From JANQPX01 sp050633905 (GTDB taxonomy: Bacteria > Pseudomonadota > Alphaproteobacteria > Geminicoccales > Geminicoccaceae), in the NCBI GenBank assembly GCA_050633905.1, contig JBOEHJ010000074.1, positions 1 to 64,000 of the forward strand: a stretch of DNA of 64,000 bases, in the 5' to 3' direction. A program made the translations under genes and the position numbers. Under the pieces are notes generated by a model. The model was not told the DNA's origin. It ran no database searches and saw only the letters and a list, made by a program, of their open reading frames with translations. This document shows, piece after piece, positions 8,351 to 18,115 of this stretch (its first letter is position 1; each line of letters begins with the position of its first letter).

Positions 8351-9967
8351 TCAAACCCCTAAAGTGTCTTCCAGAATCATGTGGGCGGCCTTTTCACCGA
8401 CCATGATGGTGGGCGCGTTGGTGTTGCCGGTGGTTACGCTTGGAAAGATCGAGGCGTCGGCGACGCGCAGGGCCTCCATCCCGTGAACGCGAAGCCGGGC
8501 ATCGACCACTGACGCTTTGGGATCATTCCCCATCCGACAGGTGCAGGAGGCATGAAAGACCGTCCAGGACTGATCCCGGATAAAGGTCTTGATATCCTGC
8601 TCCGACGTCACCTCGGCGCCAGGCGAGATTTCTTCCTCGATGATGGCACTGAGAGCAGGGGTCGCGGCTAGTTTACGCGTCAGCGCTACGCCCGCAACCA
8701 TGAGGTTCATATCCTCTTCGGTCGAAAGGTAGTTAGGCCGGATCGTTGGCGGGTCCATCGGGTCCGTTGAACGGATCTGAAGTTGGCCACGGCTAGTTGG
8801 CCTGCAGGGATTGAAGCCCAGTAGAAATCCCGGAAACGGGTCCGGACTCATCATTGCCCTGGTCCCTGGCGGGACGCGAGCATAGCTCACCGGATTGAAA
8901 TAGAGCTGCAAATCGGGACGGTCCAAAGTGGGATCGGAACGCACGAACCCCCCTGCCTGGTTGATGCTCAGGCTAAGCGGGCCACCGCGCAGGAGAAGAT
9001 AGTGCAAACCGACCCGAAGCCGACCAAGCCAGGGGCCGAGGACCTGGTTCAACGTCGGCAGGGTGGAACGGTAGTGATTGTTCAGGCCCAGATGGTCCTG
9101 CAAATGCCGTCCGACATGGGGCTGATCCAACAGAACCTCGATGCCATGGCTCTGTAGAACATCGCCTGGCCCTATCCCTGAGAGCTGCAGGAGTTGTGGT
9201 GAGTTGATGGCACCGCCCGAGAGGATAACCTCCCGCCTGGCATGGGCGGTCAGGTCCCTGCCCTTTTGACGATAAGCGACGCCTGTGGCCCGTCTGCCCT
9301 CGAACAGAATGCGGGTTACCTGCGCCCGCTTTTTGAGCTCCAGGTTGGGGCGCCTCAAGGCAGGACGCAGATAGCAGCGGGAGGTCGAGGCGCGACGGCC
9401 GTTTTTGGTGGTGATCTGGTAGATCGCTGCCCCTTCCATCGAGGCGCCGTTATAGTCGTCGTTGATCGGGATCTGCAGATCGCGGGCCGCCCCCAGAAAA
9501 GCCTGGCAAAGCGGATGCACCTGATTGCCAACATCTTGTACATGCAGCGGTCCATAGCCGCCTCGATGATCGTCGGCGCCGCCGGACCAGGTCTCCATCC
9601 GCTTGAAGATTGGCGCCACATCGGACCAGCCCCACCCCTTGGCCTCCTTCGCCCAATCGTCGAAATCGCCGGGATGGCCGCGCACATAGACCATCGCGTT
9701 GATCGAACTCGAACCACCCATCACCTTGCCTCGCGGCCAGTAACTCGCCCGGCCGCCGAGGCCGGTTTCGGGCTCGGTCATGTATTTCCAATTGACCCGG
9801 TCATCGAAAAACGTCTTGCCGTAGCCGATCGGCATCTGAATCCAAAAATTTAGATCGGAACCGCCCGCTTCGAGCACCAATACCGTATAGCGGCCATCTT
9901 CGCTAAGACGGTTGGCGAGCACCGAGCCGGCCGAGCCTGCACCGACGATGATGTAGTCATAGTCCAT
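8351..9967 (-). CDS. GMC-family FAD oxidoreductase (choline/alcohol dehydrogenase type)
   Basis: A 538-residue enzyme of usual GMC length. The N-terminal dinucleotide fold is complete (VGAGSAGSVLANRLSED, then VLVLEAGG). The first GMC signature occurs around 80-95 (RGKVMGGSSSINAMVYVRG) and the second near 255-275 (GGAINSPQLLQLSGIGP). The C-terminal catalytic region has the conserved His in WTVFHASCTCRMG and an Asn within TGNTNAPTIMVGEKAA. Members oxidise choline, polyethylene glycol or aliphatic alcohols with FAD; the substrate here cannot be told. No betaine aldehyde dehydrogenase or BetI regulator is adjacent, which argues against a standard betaine operon. AAGGCGG precedes the ATG. Confidence 0.93.
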   Translation of the reverse strand: MDYDYIIVGAGSAGSVLANRLSEDGRYTVLVLEAGGSDLNFWIQMPIGYGKTFFDDRVNWKYMTEPETGLGGRASYWPRGKVMGGSSSINAMVYVRGHPGDFDDWAKEAKGWGWSDVAPIFKRMETWSGGADDHRGGYGPLHVQDVGNQVHPLCQAFLGAARDLQIPINDDYNGASMEGAAIYQITTKNGRRASTSRCYLRPALRRPNLELKKRAQVTRILFEGRRATGVAYRQKGRDLTAHARREVILSGGAINSPQLLQLSGIGPGDVLQSHGIEVLLDQPHVGRHLQDHLGLNNHYRSTLPTLNQVLGPWLGRLRVGLHYLLLRGGPLSLSINQAGGFVRSDPTLDRPDLQLYFNPVSYARVPPGTRAMMSPDPFPGFLLGFNPCRPTSRGQLQIRSTDPMDPPTIRPNYLSTEEDMNLMVAGVALTRKLAATPALSAIIEEEISPGAEVTSEQDIKTFIRDQSWTVFHASCTCRMGNDPKASVVDARLRVHGMEALRVADASIFPSVTTGNTNAPTIMVGEKAAHMILEDTLGV

Positions 9968-10313
9968 CTGGCACCGCCTTACCGCGTTTGGAGCACCGTC
10001 TGAAACAACATCATAGGGAAAGTACTGCTAAGGCCTGTCTTCTTGCCCGACAATAATCGACCCAATCACGACAATCATACCAGCCTGCGATGGGCGGTAG
10101 TTGTCAGGGCCATGGCACATTCCCCTGATCTCCGCGCGTTTTGGCTTTCTTTCTAGCCGTCATGGGGAAAATCGAACGATGGGGACAGGTTAGAAAAAAT
10201 CAAGTTCGAGATGAACCCATCTCAACGTCATCCCGATAAGGGTCCGTATACCCTTGAACATGCAGGCTCTTTCTTCGGGAACGACGGAAAACCAAATGAG
10301 GTGGACATTCCAC
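9968..10313. other. Intergenic region, nothing recognised
   Basis: Roughly 350 bases upstream of the minus-strand GMC oxidoreductase gene and downstream of a small minus-strand gene. It should carry the GMC promoter. Small plus-strand frames around 10211-10520 overlap the small exported protein gene in antisense and lack ribosome sites, so they are not listed. Confidence 0.45.
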
Positions 10314-10586
10314 CTAGTAGATGTCGACAGATGTCGGCTGGCGGTAGTCGCTACTGGCGGGGACGATGCCTTCGACCAGGCAACGGAATGCTTCCTCTGC
10401 GTGAGCCCCTGTCGGAAATTCGTTCAGATATTGCTGGCAGGCTTCGGCAGAGCCGGATGCCTTAACGATCTGCCAGGCGCGATCATCCGGGCTCGCATCT
10501 TGCGCGTCGGCCGAACTTGACTGACCGGCAAGTGCTGCGATCATTAACGCTTTAAAGCTGGCATAGACCGTTGCCATCCAACGCAT
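10314..10586 (-). CDS. Small exported protein of unknown function
   Basis: A 90-residue protein with a probable signal peptide (positive start, hydrophobic core to about residue 22, cleavage near ADA-Q). The mature part contains AWQIVKASGSAEACQQYLNEFPTG followed by HAEEAFRCL. This resembles the short helical motif with FL-x2-YP-x-G-x-HA seen at the ends of caspase-like and tetratricopeptide-type proteins. Two cysteines could form a disulfide. GGAGGAG lies eight bases before the chosen ATG; the ATG two codons earlier is too close to it. Confidence 0.65.
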   Translation of the reverse strand: MRWMATVYASFKALMIAALAGQSSSADAQDASPDDRAWQIVKASGSAEACQQYLNEFPTGAHAEEAFRCLVEGIVPASSDYRQPTSVDIY

Positions 10587-10886
10587 AGGCATCTCCTCCG
10601 ACGATACGGCACTCTCAACGGCCGCTTCGACCTATGACCCGATGTCAAAACCGATCGGGCAACATTTCTTTGATTAAAAGTCGGCAGACTTTGACAGCAA
10701 CGGCTGTATTTTCAAAGCGCTTAAGCGTGCTTCGCCTTAAGAAAAATGGCCTCGTCAATGAATCACCCACCGATTTTCCCGATAAAGGAGATTAACAGGT
10801 CAAATGACCTTAAATTCCAGTTGGGAAATTTTTCGATATCATGCTTTGCCCTAGACCCGGGAGGGATGAAACCGCCCTAGAACGGA
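10587..10886. other. Intergenic region, nothing recognised
   Basis: Three hundred bases upstream of the small exported protein gene and downstream of the coiled-coil protein gene, both on the minus strand. It is AT-richer than its surroundings. No hairpin followed by T residues and no ribosome-site-backed frame is visible. Confidence 0.4.
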
Positions 10887-11819
10887 TCAGGCACCTTTCG
10901 CTGCGGAAGGCAGCGGGAGCTCTTCAAAAGGTGAGTCTTCCCAAAGCCTGAGCATTTCGCCCGCCACCTGCCCAAGGGCGATGACACGCGCAGGCTGCCA
11001 TTTTTGCCTAATAATCGCCAATCGGCGCTGGAGATAGAGATCCCAACTGAGCTGCTTGCTGAAACGCTCCCGGTCCTCCGCTGACGGCAGATACTCAAAG
11101 ATCATGCCTTCGTCCCTTAGAAGCTCGAAGGCATCGTTATCGGTCAGCACTAGCGGCATCATCCCCGATGCCTGGCCGTCGCGTTCGATGACCGGTAGCA
11201 TGCTCTTCATCTCAGCCTGATCAAGCCCGAACATGATCACGGCGAGCACTGCCTTGGGCGATGAGTCCTTAAAGTTCGCGATCAAGGGTGGTCGTCTGAA
11301 AGCGACGGGAGGCTCAGCCTCTTGCTGCTTTCCAGCGAATGCCGTTGTCGGCCAAAGGTCAGCGAAACGCCCCGCCAGCGAGGCAACTCTGCTGATGAGA
11401 GATGTCCCGTCCTGACGCGGAACCGATGGCACTGCTTCACGCAGCTCGCGCTGACTTGAATCGGCGTAACGTGGACCCAACTCCCTGTTCAAGGCTTGAA
11501 TCTGAGCATCACGCTTGTCCAGAAGAGCGCTCAACTGGTTGCGTTCACCTAAAAGCCGCTCAATCCTGCGCTGTGCTTTCAGCAAGCTGGCCTCGAGTTC
11601 GACAAGTCTTGCCGTGGCCTGGTCGGCCTCTTGATCGGCCCCGATCATCTCGACCTTGGCGGAATGCCGCGCATGATCGACCGCCGAAACATCCAGCGGG
11701 TTATGATCAACGTTTCCTCCGGCTTTGGAGAGACCCTTTTGATGATTCATATCGAAAGTTGTACCAACGCGCCATTGATCATGTCCATGCTCGACGGCAT
11801 GATCGGCGTCGCAAAACAT
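10887..11819 (-). CDS. Coiled-coil protein with Rossmann-like C-terminal domain
   Basis: A 310-residue protein. Residues ~60-115 are a heptad-rich coiled coil (LVELEASLLKAQRRIERLL onward). The C-terminal ~130 residues look like an alternating alpha/beta domain: VLAVIMFGLDQAEMKSMLPVIERD, then LVLTDNDAFELLRDEGMIFEYLPS. The latter parallels the LTMSQALKVVREQGFLAEYVPS segment of the divergent glycosyltransferase, suggesting a GT-B N-lobe-like fold without a nucleotide-sugar lobe. AGAGGA sits about 8 bases upstream of the ATG, and only 50 bases separate it from the glycosyltransferase start. A partner or regulator in surface polysaccharide synthesis is an inference. Confidence 0.72.
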   Translation of the reverse strand: MFCDADHAVEHGHDQWRVGTTFDMNHQKGLSKAGGNVDHNPLDVSAVDHARHSAKVEMIGADQEADQATARLVELEASLLKAQRRIERLLGERNQLSALLDKRDAQIQALNRELGPRYADSSQRELREAVPSVPRQDGTSLISRVASLAGRFADLWPTTAFAGKQQEAEPPVAFRRPPLIANFKDSSPKAVLAVIMFGLDQAEMKSMLPVIERDGQASGMMPLVLTDNDAFELLRDEGMIFEYLPSAEDRERFSKQLSWDLYLQRRLAIIRQKWQPARVIALGQVAGEMLRLWEDSPFEELPLPSAAKGA

Positions 11820-11869
11820 ATCTCATCCTCTGCTCTGCAACAGAAAACCCGGAAACGTGCTGCTCACTC

Positions 11870-14071
11870 ATGGCTAAACAATGTCTCGACGTCATCGTTA
11901 TCGGCGACTTCAGGAACCCGCTTTGCTTGGCCTCGACCACGATCGACCAGCTAACGGCGACGATCCGTGAAGGGTACAATGTTGGCCTGATCCAGCTGAA
12001 AGGCATCGCGCTCGACCAGCCAGCACCGCTTCATGCAGAAATCAGGGCATTGATCACCGATGGCCAGGTCGCCTTGCTTGACCCGGATCTCCCAGCCACG
12101 GCCGAGATCATCATCGCGACCGACCCGGCCCTGTTTACCCATCTGCCCCATCGCCTGCTTCAGCTGGAAGCCCGCCACCGCCTCGTCCTTGTCCGCCAGA
12201 ACCCCTTGGAAGCCAATGGCGCAACGCAGCTGAACTGGCCGGCAATCGATCGGCACGCCAAGGAAATGCTCGGCGGCGAAGTCACCTTCGCCCCACTCCA
12301 TCAAGGAGTTCGCCACGATTTAAGCATTCTCGATCCAAGTCTTCGCCTGACGGACGACGATTGGCCTGATGTTCTGGACATTAAGAAAGGGCAGCGGTCA
12401 CGCGAAAACTTCGCCGGTTCGCGACCGATCATTGGACGGCACGCTCCTGCGATTGCCGAGGTCTGGCCGGCTGATCCTGCGACCCTTCTGGCAGCTTACC
12501 CGGGTGATCGGCAGATTGAGGTTCGGCTCCAGGGCGGTGGGGTTCTAAAGGATGTCATCCGCCCATTCCCACGAAACTGGGAGGTTCTCCCCGCCGTGCG
12601 CGCCGAGACCGAGCACTTCCTCTCGACCCTGGATTTCTTCGTCCACACGCAAAACCAGAGCAGGGAAAACCATTTCGACCCCGCCATCCTCGAAGCCATG
12701 GCAAGCGGCGTTGTTGCGATCCTCCCGCCTTGGTTCGAACCAATCCTCGGGGAAGCCGCCGTCTATGCCACGCCCGATCAGATCGAAGCGACGATCTGGC
12801 GTTTTTATAACGACCGTTTGGCTTTTCTAAACCAGAGCCAATTGGGCATCAGTACCATTCAGGAGAAGTTCTCCACAACGAACTTTATCGAACGATTACA
12901 GAATCTTATCGGCTCACCGTCAAGGAGAGACGATGGTGGGTTGTCATCTGATCACGCCCGATCCGTAGCGGCACCTCGAAGCCCGAAACGGGTCCTGTTC
13001 ATCACCATCAATGGCGTCGGCATGGGCCATCTGACTCGCATGCTCGCTATCGCCAGGCGCTGTCCAGAGCCGATCGAGCCTGTGTTCCTGACCATGTCCC
13101 AGGCTCTTAAAGTCGTCCGTGAGCAGGGATTTCTCGCTGAATATGTGCCGAGCAGAAAATATCTGAACTGTGATCTCGCGCGCTGGAACGGCTATCTGCG
13201 CGACGAGGTCAATGAGATGATGTCGTTCTATGATCCCGCCGCCGTCCTGTTCGACGGCAATGTTCCGTATCAGGGCGTCATCGATGCGATGAAAGCCAAT
13301 CCGGATCGCTTTCATGTCTGGTCGAGGCGAGGCATGTGGCGCGCCGGCAATGCCGACATTCTCGCGCGAGAAAACTCTTTCGATGCCGTGCTGGAACCCG
13401 GCGACCTCGCTGATGATTACGACCACGGCATGACCACCCAATATCGAGGCCGAACCCGCCGCGTGAAGCCGATCCGCCTGCTCGATCCAAGCGAGATGCT
13501 ACCGAGGGACGAAGCACGGCGCGAACTTGGTCTCAGCCTGGACAAGCCAGCGGCACTCATTCAGCTCGGCGCCGGCAACAATTACGACTATCAGAACATC
13601 CATAAAGCCGCCTACACCCACCTCACCGAACGCTACGGCGCCGAGGTGGCGGTCGGGGAATGGCTGATTAGCGAAAAACGGATTGACCTGCCCGATGGGG
13701 CTGTACGGCTCCCCAGTTATCCTTTTGCGCGCTATTTCAACGCCTTCGATCTCGCAATCAGCGCTGTCGGGTATAATTCCTTCCATGAGCTCATCTATGC
13801 CGGCGTTCCCACAATCCTGGTCCCCAATGAAGCCATGGAGCAGGACAACCAGCTCGCGCGAGCGCTCTACGCCGATCGCCACGGTATCGCCGCCTGCGTC
13901 CGCGCCAAGGAGATCTACAGTTTCACCGACAAGATCGATCAGCTCTTCGATCCAGAGCATCGCCAACGTATGCAAGAACGGCTAAGCACTCTCGAGCCAG
14001 AAAATGGTGCTGCCGAGGCGGCCGAGTTCATCGAAGAGATGGTGTTGAGCCGACGGGTGGATCGCCCATGA
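11870..14071 (+). CDS. Double glycosyltransferase (GT4-like N-half, MurG/GT28-like C-half)
   Basis: A 733-residue protein from the ATG at 11870. Residues ~1-360 resemble a GT-B group 1 glycosyltransferase, with the late acceptor/donor segment HFDPAILEAMASGVVAILPP typical of GT4 donor binding. After a linker (~362-385), a second GT-B unit starts at ~373 with a glycine-rich ITINGVGMGHLTRMLAIA motif like MurG/UGT proteins and ends with a donor-site region (AISAVGYNSFHELIYAGVP, then EQDNQLARAL). The chain appears to be a fusion of two transferases, presumably adding two sugars to a surface glycan. The frame is open 156 codons upstream, but that part overlaps the opposite gene and lacks protein character. 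Confidence 0.85.
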   Translation: MAKQCLDVIVIGDFRNPLCLASTTIDQLTATIREGYNVGLIQLKGIALDQPAPLHAEIRALITDGQVALLDPDLPATAEIIIATDPALFTHLPHRLLQLEARHRLVLVRQNPLEANGATQLNWPAIDRHAKEMLGGEVTFAPLHQGVRHDLSILDPSLRLTDDDWPDVLDIKKGQRSRENFAGSRPIIGRHAPAIAEVWPADPATLLAAYPGDRQIEVRLQGGGVLKDVIRPFPRNWEVLPAVRAETEHFLSTLDFFVHTQNQSRENHFDPAILEAMASGVVAILPPWFEPILGEAAVYATPDQIEATIWRFYNDRLAFLNQSQLGISTIQEKFSTTNFIERLQNLIGSPSRRDDGGLSSDHARSVAAPRSPKRVLFITINGVGMGHLTRMLAIARRCPEPIEPVFLTMSQALKVVREQGFLAEYVPSRKYLNCDLARWNGYLRDEVNEMMSFYDPAAVLFDGNVPYQGVIDAMKANPDRFHVWSRRGMWRAGNADILARENSFDAVLEPGDLADDYDHGMTTQYRGRTRRVKPIRLLDPSEMLPRDEARRELGLSLDKPAALIQLGAGNNYDYQNIHKAAYTHLTERYGAEVAVGEWLISEKRIDLPDGAVRLPSYPFARYFNAFDLAISAVGYNSFHELIYAGVPTILVPNEAMEQDNQLARALYADRHGIAACVRAKEIYSFTDKIDQLFDPEHRQRMQERLSTLEPENGAAEAAEFIEEMVLSRRVDRP

Positions 14072-14275
14072 TCGAACATTATCGTGATGGCACCGACGTC
14101 GAGCTTACCTGACGTCCCAGCAGTCTGTTGGGGCAACAGGATCGAGATGAAATGATCGTAACCGTGACAACTTAATCATTGACCGCGATCACGACCATCG
14201 ACCACAGATGCAGAACATCGGTGGTTATGGACCAACGATGATCCCTGAACCGCCGTCGACGGCGCTGGAGATGTC

Positions 14276-15088
14276 ATGCGAATCCTATATTGCGGCGATG
14301 TCGTCGGTCGCGCCGGACGCGAGGTCTTGATCGATAATCTGCCGACACTTCGCGACAAGCATCGATTGGATGCGATCGTCGTCAATGGTGAAAACGCGGC
14401 TGGTGGCTTTGGCGTCACCGCGGGAATCTGCGATGAGTTTTTCTCAGCCGGCGCCGATATCATCACCACCGGTAATCACGTCTTTGACCAGCGCGAGCTG
14501 ATCGGCCATCTCGACAAGGAGCCACGTCTGGTTCGCCCCCTCAATATGACACCCGGCACACCAGGACGTGGGATCACCGATATTCAGCTTCCGGACGGGC
14601 GGCGCCTTTTGGTCATCCAGCTGATGGGACGGCTGTTCATGGGGTCCTATGACGATCCCTTCAGGGCTCTTGATGCCGCTCTTGCCAAATTCGTCCTCGG
14701 CAGCGCGGTGCAGGCGATCCTGGTCGATATTCATGCTGAAGCAACCAGCGAGAAGATGGCCATCGGTCATGCCGCGGATGGCCGGGCGTCCCTTGTTGCC
14801 GGCACCCACACCCATATCCCCACCGCCGATGCGCAAATATTGCCAGGCGGCACGGCTTATATCACCGATGTCGGCATGACTGGCGATTACGATTCGGTGA
14901 TCGGCATGGACAAAGGGGCGGCGCTTAAACGCTTTCGCGCCGATCTGCCGGGCCCCCGCCTGACACCTGCCCTTGGCGAAGCGACACTCTGCGCCGTTCT
15001 GGTCGAAACCGACGATCGCACAGGCCTTGCTAAATCCATCGAGCCTGTGCGCTGCCAAGGCCGGCTAGCGCCAACACATCGCGATTAA
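14276..15088 (+). CDS. YmdB-like metallophosphoesterase (TIGR00282 type)
   Basis: A 270-residue calcineurin-like phosphoesterase with family metal ligands in ILYCGDVVGRAGRE, VVNGENAAGGFG, TTGNHVFDQREL, DIHAEATSEK and a GTHTHIPTAD block. Its relatives hydrolyse 2',3'-cyclic nucleotides in B. subtilis YmdB and influence gene expression; a similar role is inferred here. GGAG lies seven bases before the ATG. The usual alphaproteobacterial neighbour, 5-formyltetrahydrofolate cyclo-ligase, is not present upstream. The efflux gene follows six bases after the stop. Confidence 0.92.
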   Translation: MRILYCGDVVGRAGREVLIDNLPTLRDKHRLDAIVVNGENAAGGFGVTAGICDEFFSAGADIITTGNHVFDQRELIGHLDKEPRLVRPLNMTPGTPGRGITDIQLPDGRRLLVIQLMGRLFMGSYDDPFRALDAALAKFVLGSAVQAILVDIHAEATSEKMAIGHAADGRASLVAGTHTHIPTADAQILPGGTAYITDVGMTGDYDSVIGMDKGAALKRFRADLPGPRLTPALGEATLCAVLVETDDRTGLAKSIEPVRCQGRLAPTHRD

Positions 15089-15093
15089 TCTGG

Positions 15094-16293
15094 GTGTGTG
15101 CGAGAGCAGAAGTCCGCCCCAAAGGGACCAAGGTTCTCCTTGGTCTCCTGATCGCCATGACGGCACTGGCACCGGTCTCGCTGCAAATCTTCATCCCTGC
15201 CCTTCCCGCTATTCAGACAAGCTTCGGCACCAGTACCGGAATTACCCAGCTGGTCTTAAGCCTTTCGATCCTCGCCAATGCCGTCGCAACCCTCGCTTAC
15301 GGCCCCCTTTCCGATCACTTCGGCAGGCGACCGGTGGTGCTTGTCGGCCTGTCGATCTTCATTATCGGCAGCATTCTCTCCTCGATCGCGCCAACGGTCG
15401 GCCTCTTGATCGCCGCGCGCATCATCCAATCCGCAGGTGCTGCCGCCGGCATGGTCCTGGCCCGTGCCATCCTGCGCGATGTTTATGATCGCGAGCAGGC
15501 GGCAAGCGCGATCTCCTATCTGACCATGGCGATGGTGGCCGCCCCGATGGTGGCGCCGGCGATCGGCGCGGTTCTGCTCGATCAGCTCAACTGGCGCGCT
15601 ATTTTCATCGTGATGACCGCTCTGGGCCTGATCATGACCTGGCTCGTCTGGCGGGGCCTCGCAGAAACCAGGGTCGTTCGGGAGAATGGCATCGTCGGCG
15701 GACTCTTGGGCGGCGCAAGACATCTCCTGGCGAGGCGCGCTTTTCTCGCCTATATGCTGCAGAGCAGCTTCGCGATATCCACCTTCTTCGCATTCATTTC
15801 AGGTGCGCCGTATTACATGATCAACATCCTTGGTCAGTCAGCGACCGAATACGGCTTGTTGTTCATGATCGTCCCAGGCGGCTTCATGGTCGGCAATTTC
15901 GCCTCGGCCAGGCTAGGGCGGCGGGTCGGCATCGACCGTTTGATCTGGATCGGTAATCTCTTGGCCCTCGCCGGTGTCTGTTTCGCGACGGTCTTGATGA
16001 TCGTCGGCCATTGGACACCTCTGGCGCTATTTGGCCCCATGATGGTCACTGCCTTTGCCAATGGTCTTTCCATCGCCAACGCCCAAGCAGGTGTCGTCAG
16101 CGTCAACCCTGACCTCGCCGGAACGGCATCTGGCCTCGCCGGTTTCGCTCAAATGTTGATCGCTGCCCTGGTCAGCCAATGCGTGGGTATGCTGCAGGAC
16201 GGCACGCCTTTTCCGATGATCGGCTTCATGACCGGCTGCGCCTTGTTTTCCCTCGCCTCATTCGCCCTATTGCATCGCCCCAAGGTGGTGTGA
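15094..16293 (+). CDS. Bcr/CflA-type multidrug efflux MFS transporter
   Basis: A 399-residue protein with about twelve hydrophobic segments. The first ends in PVSLQIFIPALPAIQTSF, a hallmark of the Bcr/CflA drug-proton antiporters, and the MFS signature loop GPLSDHFGRRPVVL lies between helices 2 and 3. Helix 4 carries QSAGAAAGMVLARAILRDVY, conserved in the subfamily. Start is a GTG six bases after the ymdB-like stop with no clear ribosome site, so translation may be coupled; the next ATG would remove half of the first helix. Confidence 0.9.
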   Translation: MCARAEVRPKGTKVLLGLLIAMTALAPVSLQIFIPALPAIQTSFGTSTGITQLVLSLSILANAVATLAYGPLSDHFGRRPVVLVGLSIFIIGSILSSIAPTVGLLIAARIIQSAGAAAGMVLARAILRDVYDREQAASAISYLTMAMVAAPMVAPAIGAVLLDQLNWRAIFIVMTALGLIMTWLVWRGLAETRVVRENGIVGGLLGGARHLLARRAFLAYMLQSSFAISTFFAFISGAPYYMINILGQSATEYGLLFMIVPGGFMVGNFASARLGRRVGIDRLIWIGNLLALAGVCFATVLMIVGHWTPLALFGPMMVTAFANGLSIANAQAGVVSVNPDLAGTASGLAGFAQMLIAALVSQCVGMLQDGTPFPMIGFMTGCALFSLASFALLHRPKVV

Positions 16294-16522
16294 CCACATC
16301 ATGGAGTTGCACTTTTGTCGGCTAAGATCGATGATATGCAGCCAAGTTTTGAGGAAGCAGGTGGCCTATCGTTTGGACGAATGATCCCTGGCTATTCTCC
16401 GACGCTCCTACTCTTGTCCACTTGATCCGCAAAAATTCTAATTTCGTCGCGGCTATTGCCGCCCGACATTCCCAACACATTGTTAAAAGGAGGTCTTTAC
16501 AGCATCGCGGGGTAAGCAAGGC

Positions 16523-17284
16523 ATGGCAAACCCAGACCGAAGGCTGGCAGGTTGGCGCGGCACTTCCATGGCATTTGTCATTCAAGCCGCGATCTGCTCA
16601 TCCCTTGCGGCCGAGACCACGCCAGCGACGATTGTCGATGAACGATCAACGAAACAGCCCCTTGAACAGATCGCTCTTGCTCCCGCCGCTGAAACCTCCC
16701 TTGAATTGAAAGTCAGAACCGGTGGACATGTTTTTCGCAACAGCCTCGCTGAAGCAAGAGCCGTTTTAGAGGAGCTTCGCCTCTTCGCTGACACCGCACG
16801 GAACGCCATCGGCATGGGCCGGAATATCACTGCCCTGCGTCGCACGAACAACGACCTTCGACGTAATCTTGATGATTACCTGGCCACGCGCCATGACCTC
16901 GAGAACGACCTTGCCAAGGTCGAAGCCAAATCAACCTTCCTTACCGGGATAATCCTGGAGCAATGGCTTCTTTCGGAGCAAATGAGACGCGATAAGGCTG
17001 AGCAGAACAAGAGACTTGGCTTGGCAAAATCGGCCTGGATTTCAACGACCAAACGCTTGAACCTGCTCAAGCACAAACTCGCCGAGCAGCGCAAAAAGGC
17101 GGGAATCCTGCGCGCGAGGACGGCGACACTCGCAGCAGAAATCGGCAGGACACGCCGTGCCGCGATCAATCTCGAGAAGGACGCAAAGGCGTTCGATGCC
17201 GATCGTCAAGCCGCCAACGCAAAAGTCAGACGACTTCGCCGTGGCACGTTAACCGGCCTTCGAACCATTCTCCTGTCGCCCTGA
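16523..17284 (+). CDS. Exported coiled-coil protein of unknown function
   Basis: A 253-residue protein with an N-terminal hydrophobic stretch (~residues 12-30, ending ICSSLAAET) consistent with a signal peptide. From ~70 to 240 it is a long, highly charged helix (heptads through LRRTNNDLRRNLDDYLATRH and RTATLAAEIGRTRR), a layout like periplasmic coiled-coil scaffold proteins. Family is not recognised. A consensus ribosome site AAAAGGAGG lies about 27 bases before the ATG, too far for that start, with no in-frame start in between, so the true N-terminus is uncertain. Confidence 0.68.
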   Translation: MANPDRRLAGWRGTSMAFVIQAAICSSLAAETTPATIVDERSTKQPLEQIALAPAAETSLELKVRTGGHVFRNSLAEARAVLEELRLFADTARNAIGMGRNITALRRTNNDLRRNLDDYLATRHDLENDLAKVEAKSTFLTGIILEQWLLSEQMRRDKAEQNKRLGLAKSAWISTTKRLNLLKHKLAEQRKKAGILRARTATLAAEIGRTRRAAINLEKDAKAFDADRQAANAKVRRLRRGTLTGLRTILLSP

Positions 17285-17449
17285 TTTATCAGGGACTGGA
17301 ACAAAGAATCTCCCTTTATGAGCCACGAAGAAGTATGGCCTCGGCAGGTCATGCCTTGTGACAAAAATGCGAAGTTATTCAGAAGATGTTAACTAAGAAG
17401 GTCTACCAAGGACATGATCTGGTCCTTAAAACGATGAGTGAGTAGTCGC

Positions 17450-18115
17450 ATGTCCGACCAAGCCGATCCGCCTTCTCCGGCGGCGGAAGGCCCTACCCCG
17501 AGCGCTGGCGAACCAATGGAGCCGTCATCCCCGGGCAAATCGCCATCCGTTATTGGGCTTACCCTTGTTTCAGCACTGAACATTGCCTGCGTCGCCTTCA
17601 TTGTGTTCCATAACACAACCCATGATAACGACTCCGTCACAACCGGCGAGGTCGAACGACGCGCCGGCAATATCAGCCTTGAACCGACAACGGCTTCCCT
17701 TCTAGCCATCGCATCGCGTATCGAAGGCGAGATCCTTCCATCGGAGGCATCGGCAGCCGAATTGACGGTTGCATCCTTACCCCCAGACGTCGACCCAGCT
17801 TGGACGATGCCTGCGAATAGCCCTATCACCGGTTCGAAAAAAACCGATGCCATCGATGTTGAGGAGACACAGAGATGGGTACAGCTTGGGGCACTGTCCG
17901 ATCCTGAAACCGCCCATTCCTATTGGGCAAAGCTCCAGAAGAAAAACAAGGAACTCCTTAGCGACCATCAACCCACCGTCATCGGCCCCGACCAAGTCGG
18001 CGGCAGCCTCTACCACCTGCGTGTAGGGCCGTTTGCCGCCAATCATGCCGGTCATCTCTGCCAGGATCTGCAGCAAGCAGGTCAGGATTGCTACTGTATC
18101 GCTGACAAGGAATAA
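17450..18115 (+). CDS. SPOR-domain membrane protein
   Basis: A 221-residue protein from the ATG at 17450 (a GTG at 17438 would add four residues). A Pro/Ser/Ala-rich cytoplasmic tail (~1-32) precedes one membrane helix (~33-55, SVIGLTLVSALNIACVAFIVF). The C-terminal ~75 residues form a SPOR domain: WVQLGALSDPETAHSYWAKLQ, then YHLRVGPFAANHAGHLC. SPOR domains bind denuded glycan strands of septal peptidoglycan, so a role at division sites is likely, though it is not FtsN-like in length. The domain has two Cys (CQDLQQAGQDCYC region) that could form a disulfide. Confidence 0.85.
   Translation: MSDQADPPSPAAEGPTPSAGEPMEPSSPGKSPSVIGLTLVSALNIACVAFIVFHNTTHDNDSVTTGEVERRAGNISLEPTTASLLAIASRIEGEILPSEASAAELTVASLPPDVDPAWTMPANSPITGSKKTDAIDVEETQRWVQLGALSDPETAHSYWAKLQKKNKELLSDHQPTVIGPDQVGGSLYHLRVGPFAANHAGHLCQDLQQAGQDCYCIADKE

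Noticed and set aside
11402..11869. 156-codon N-terminal extension of the double glycosyltransferase frame
   Set aside because: It lies antisense to the coiled-coil gene, is rich in Arg, His and Pro like a shadow frame, and the transferase fold begins at the ATG at 11870.
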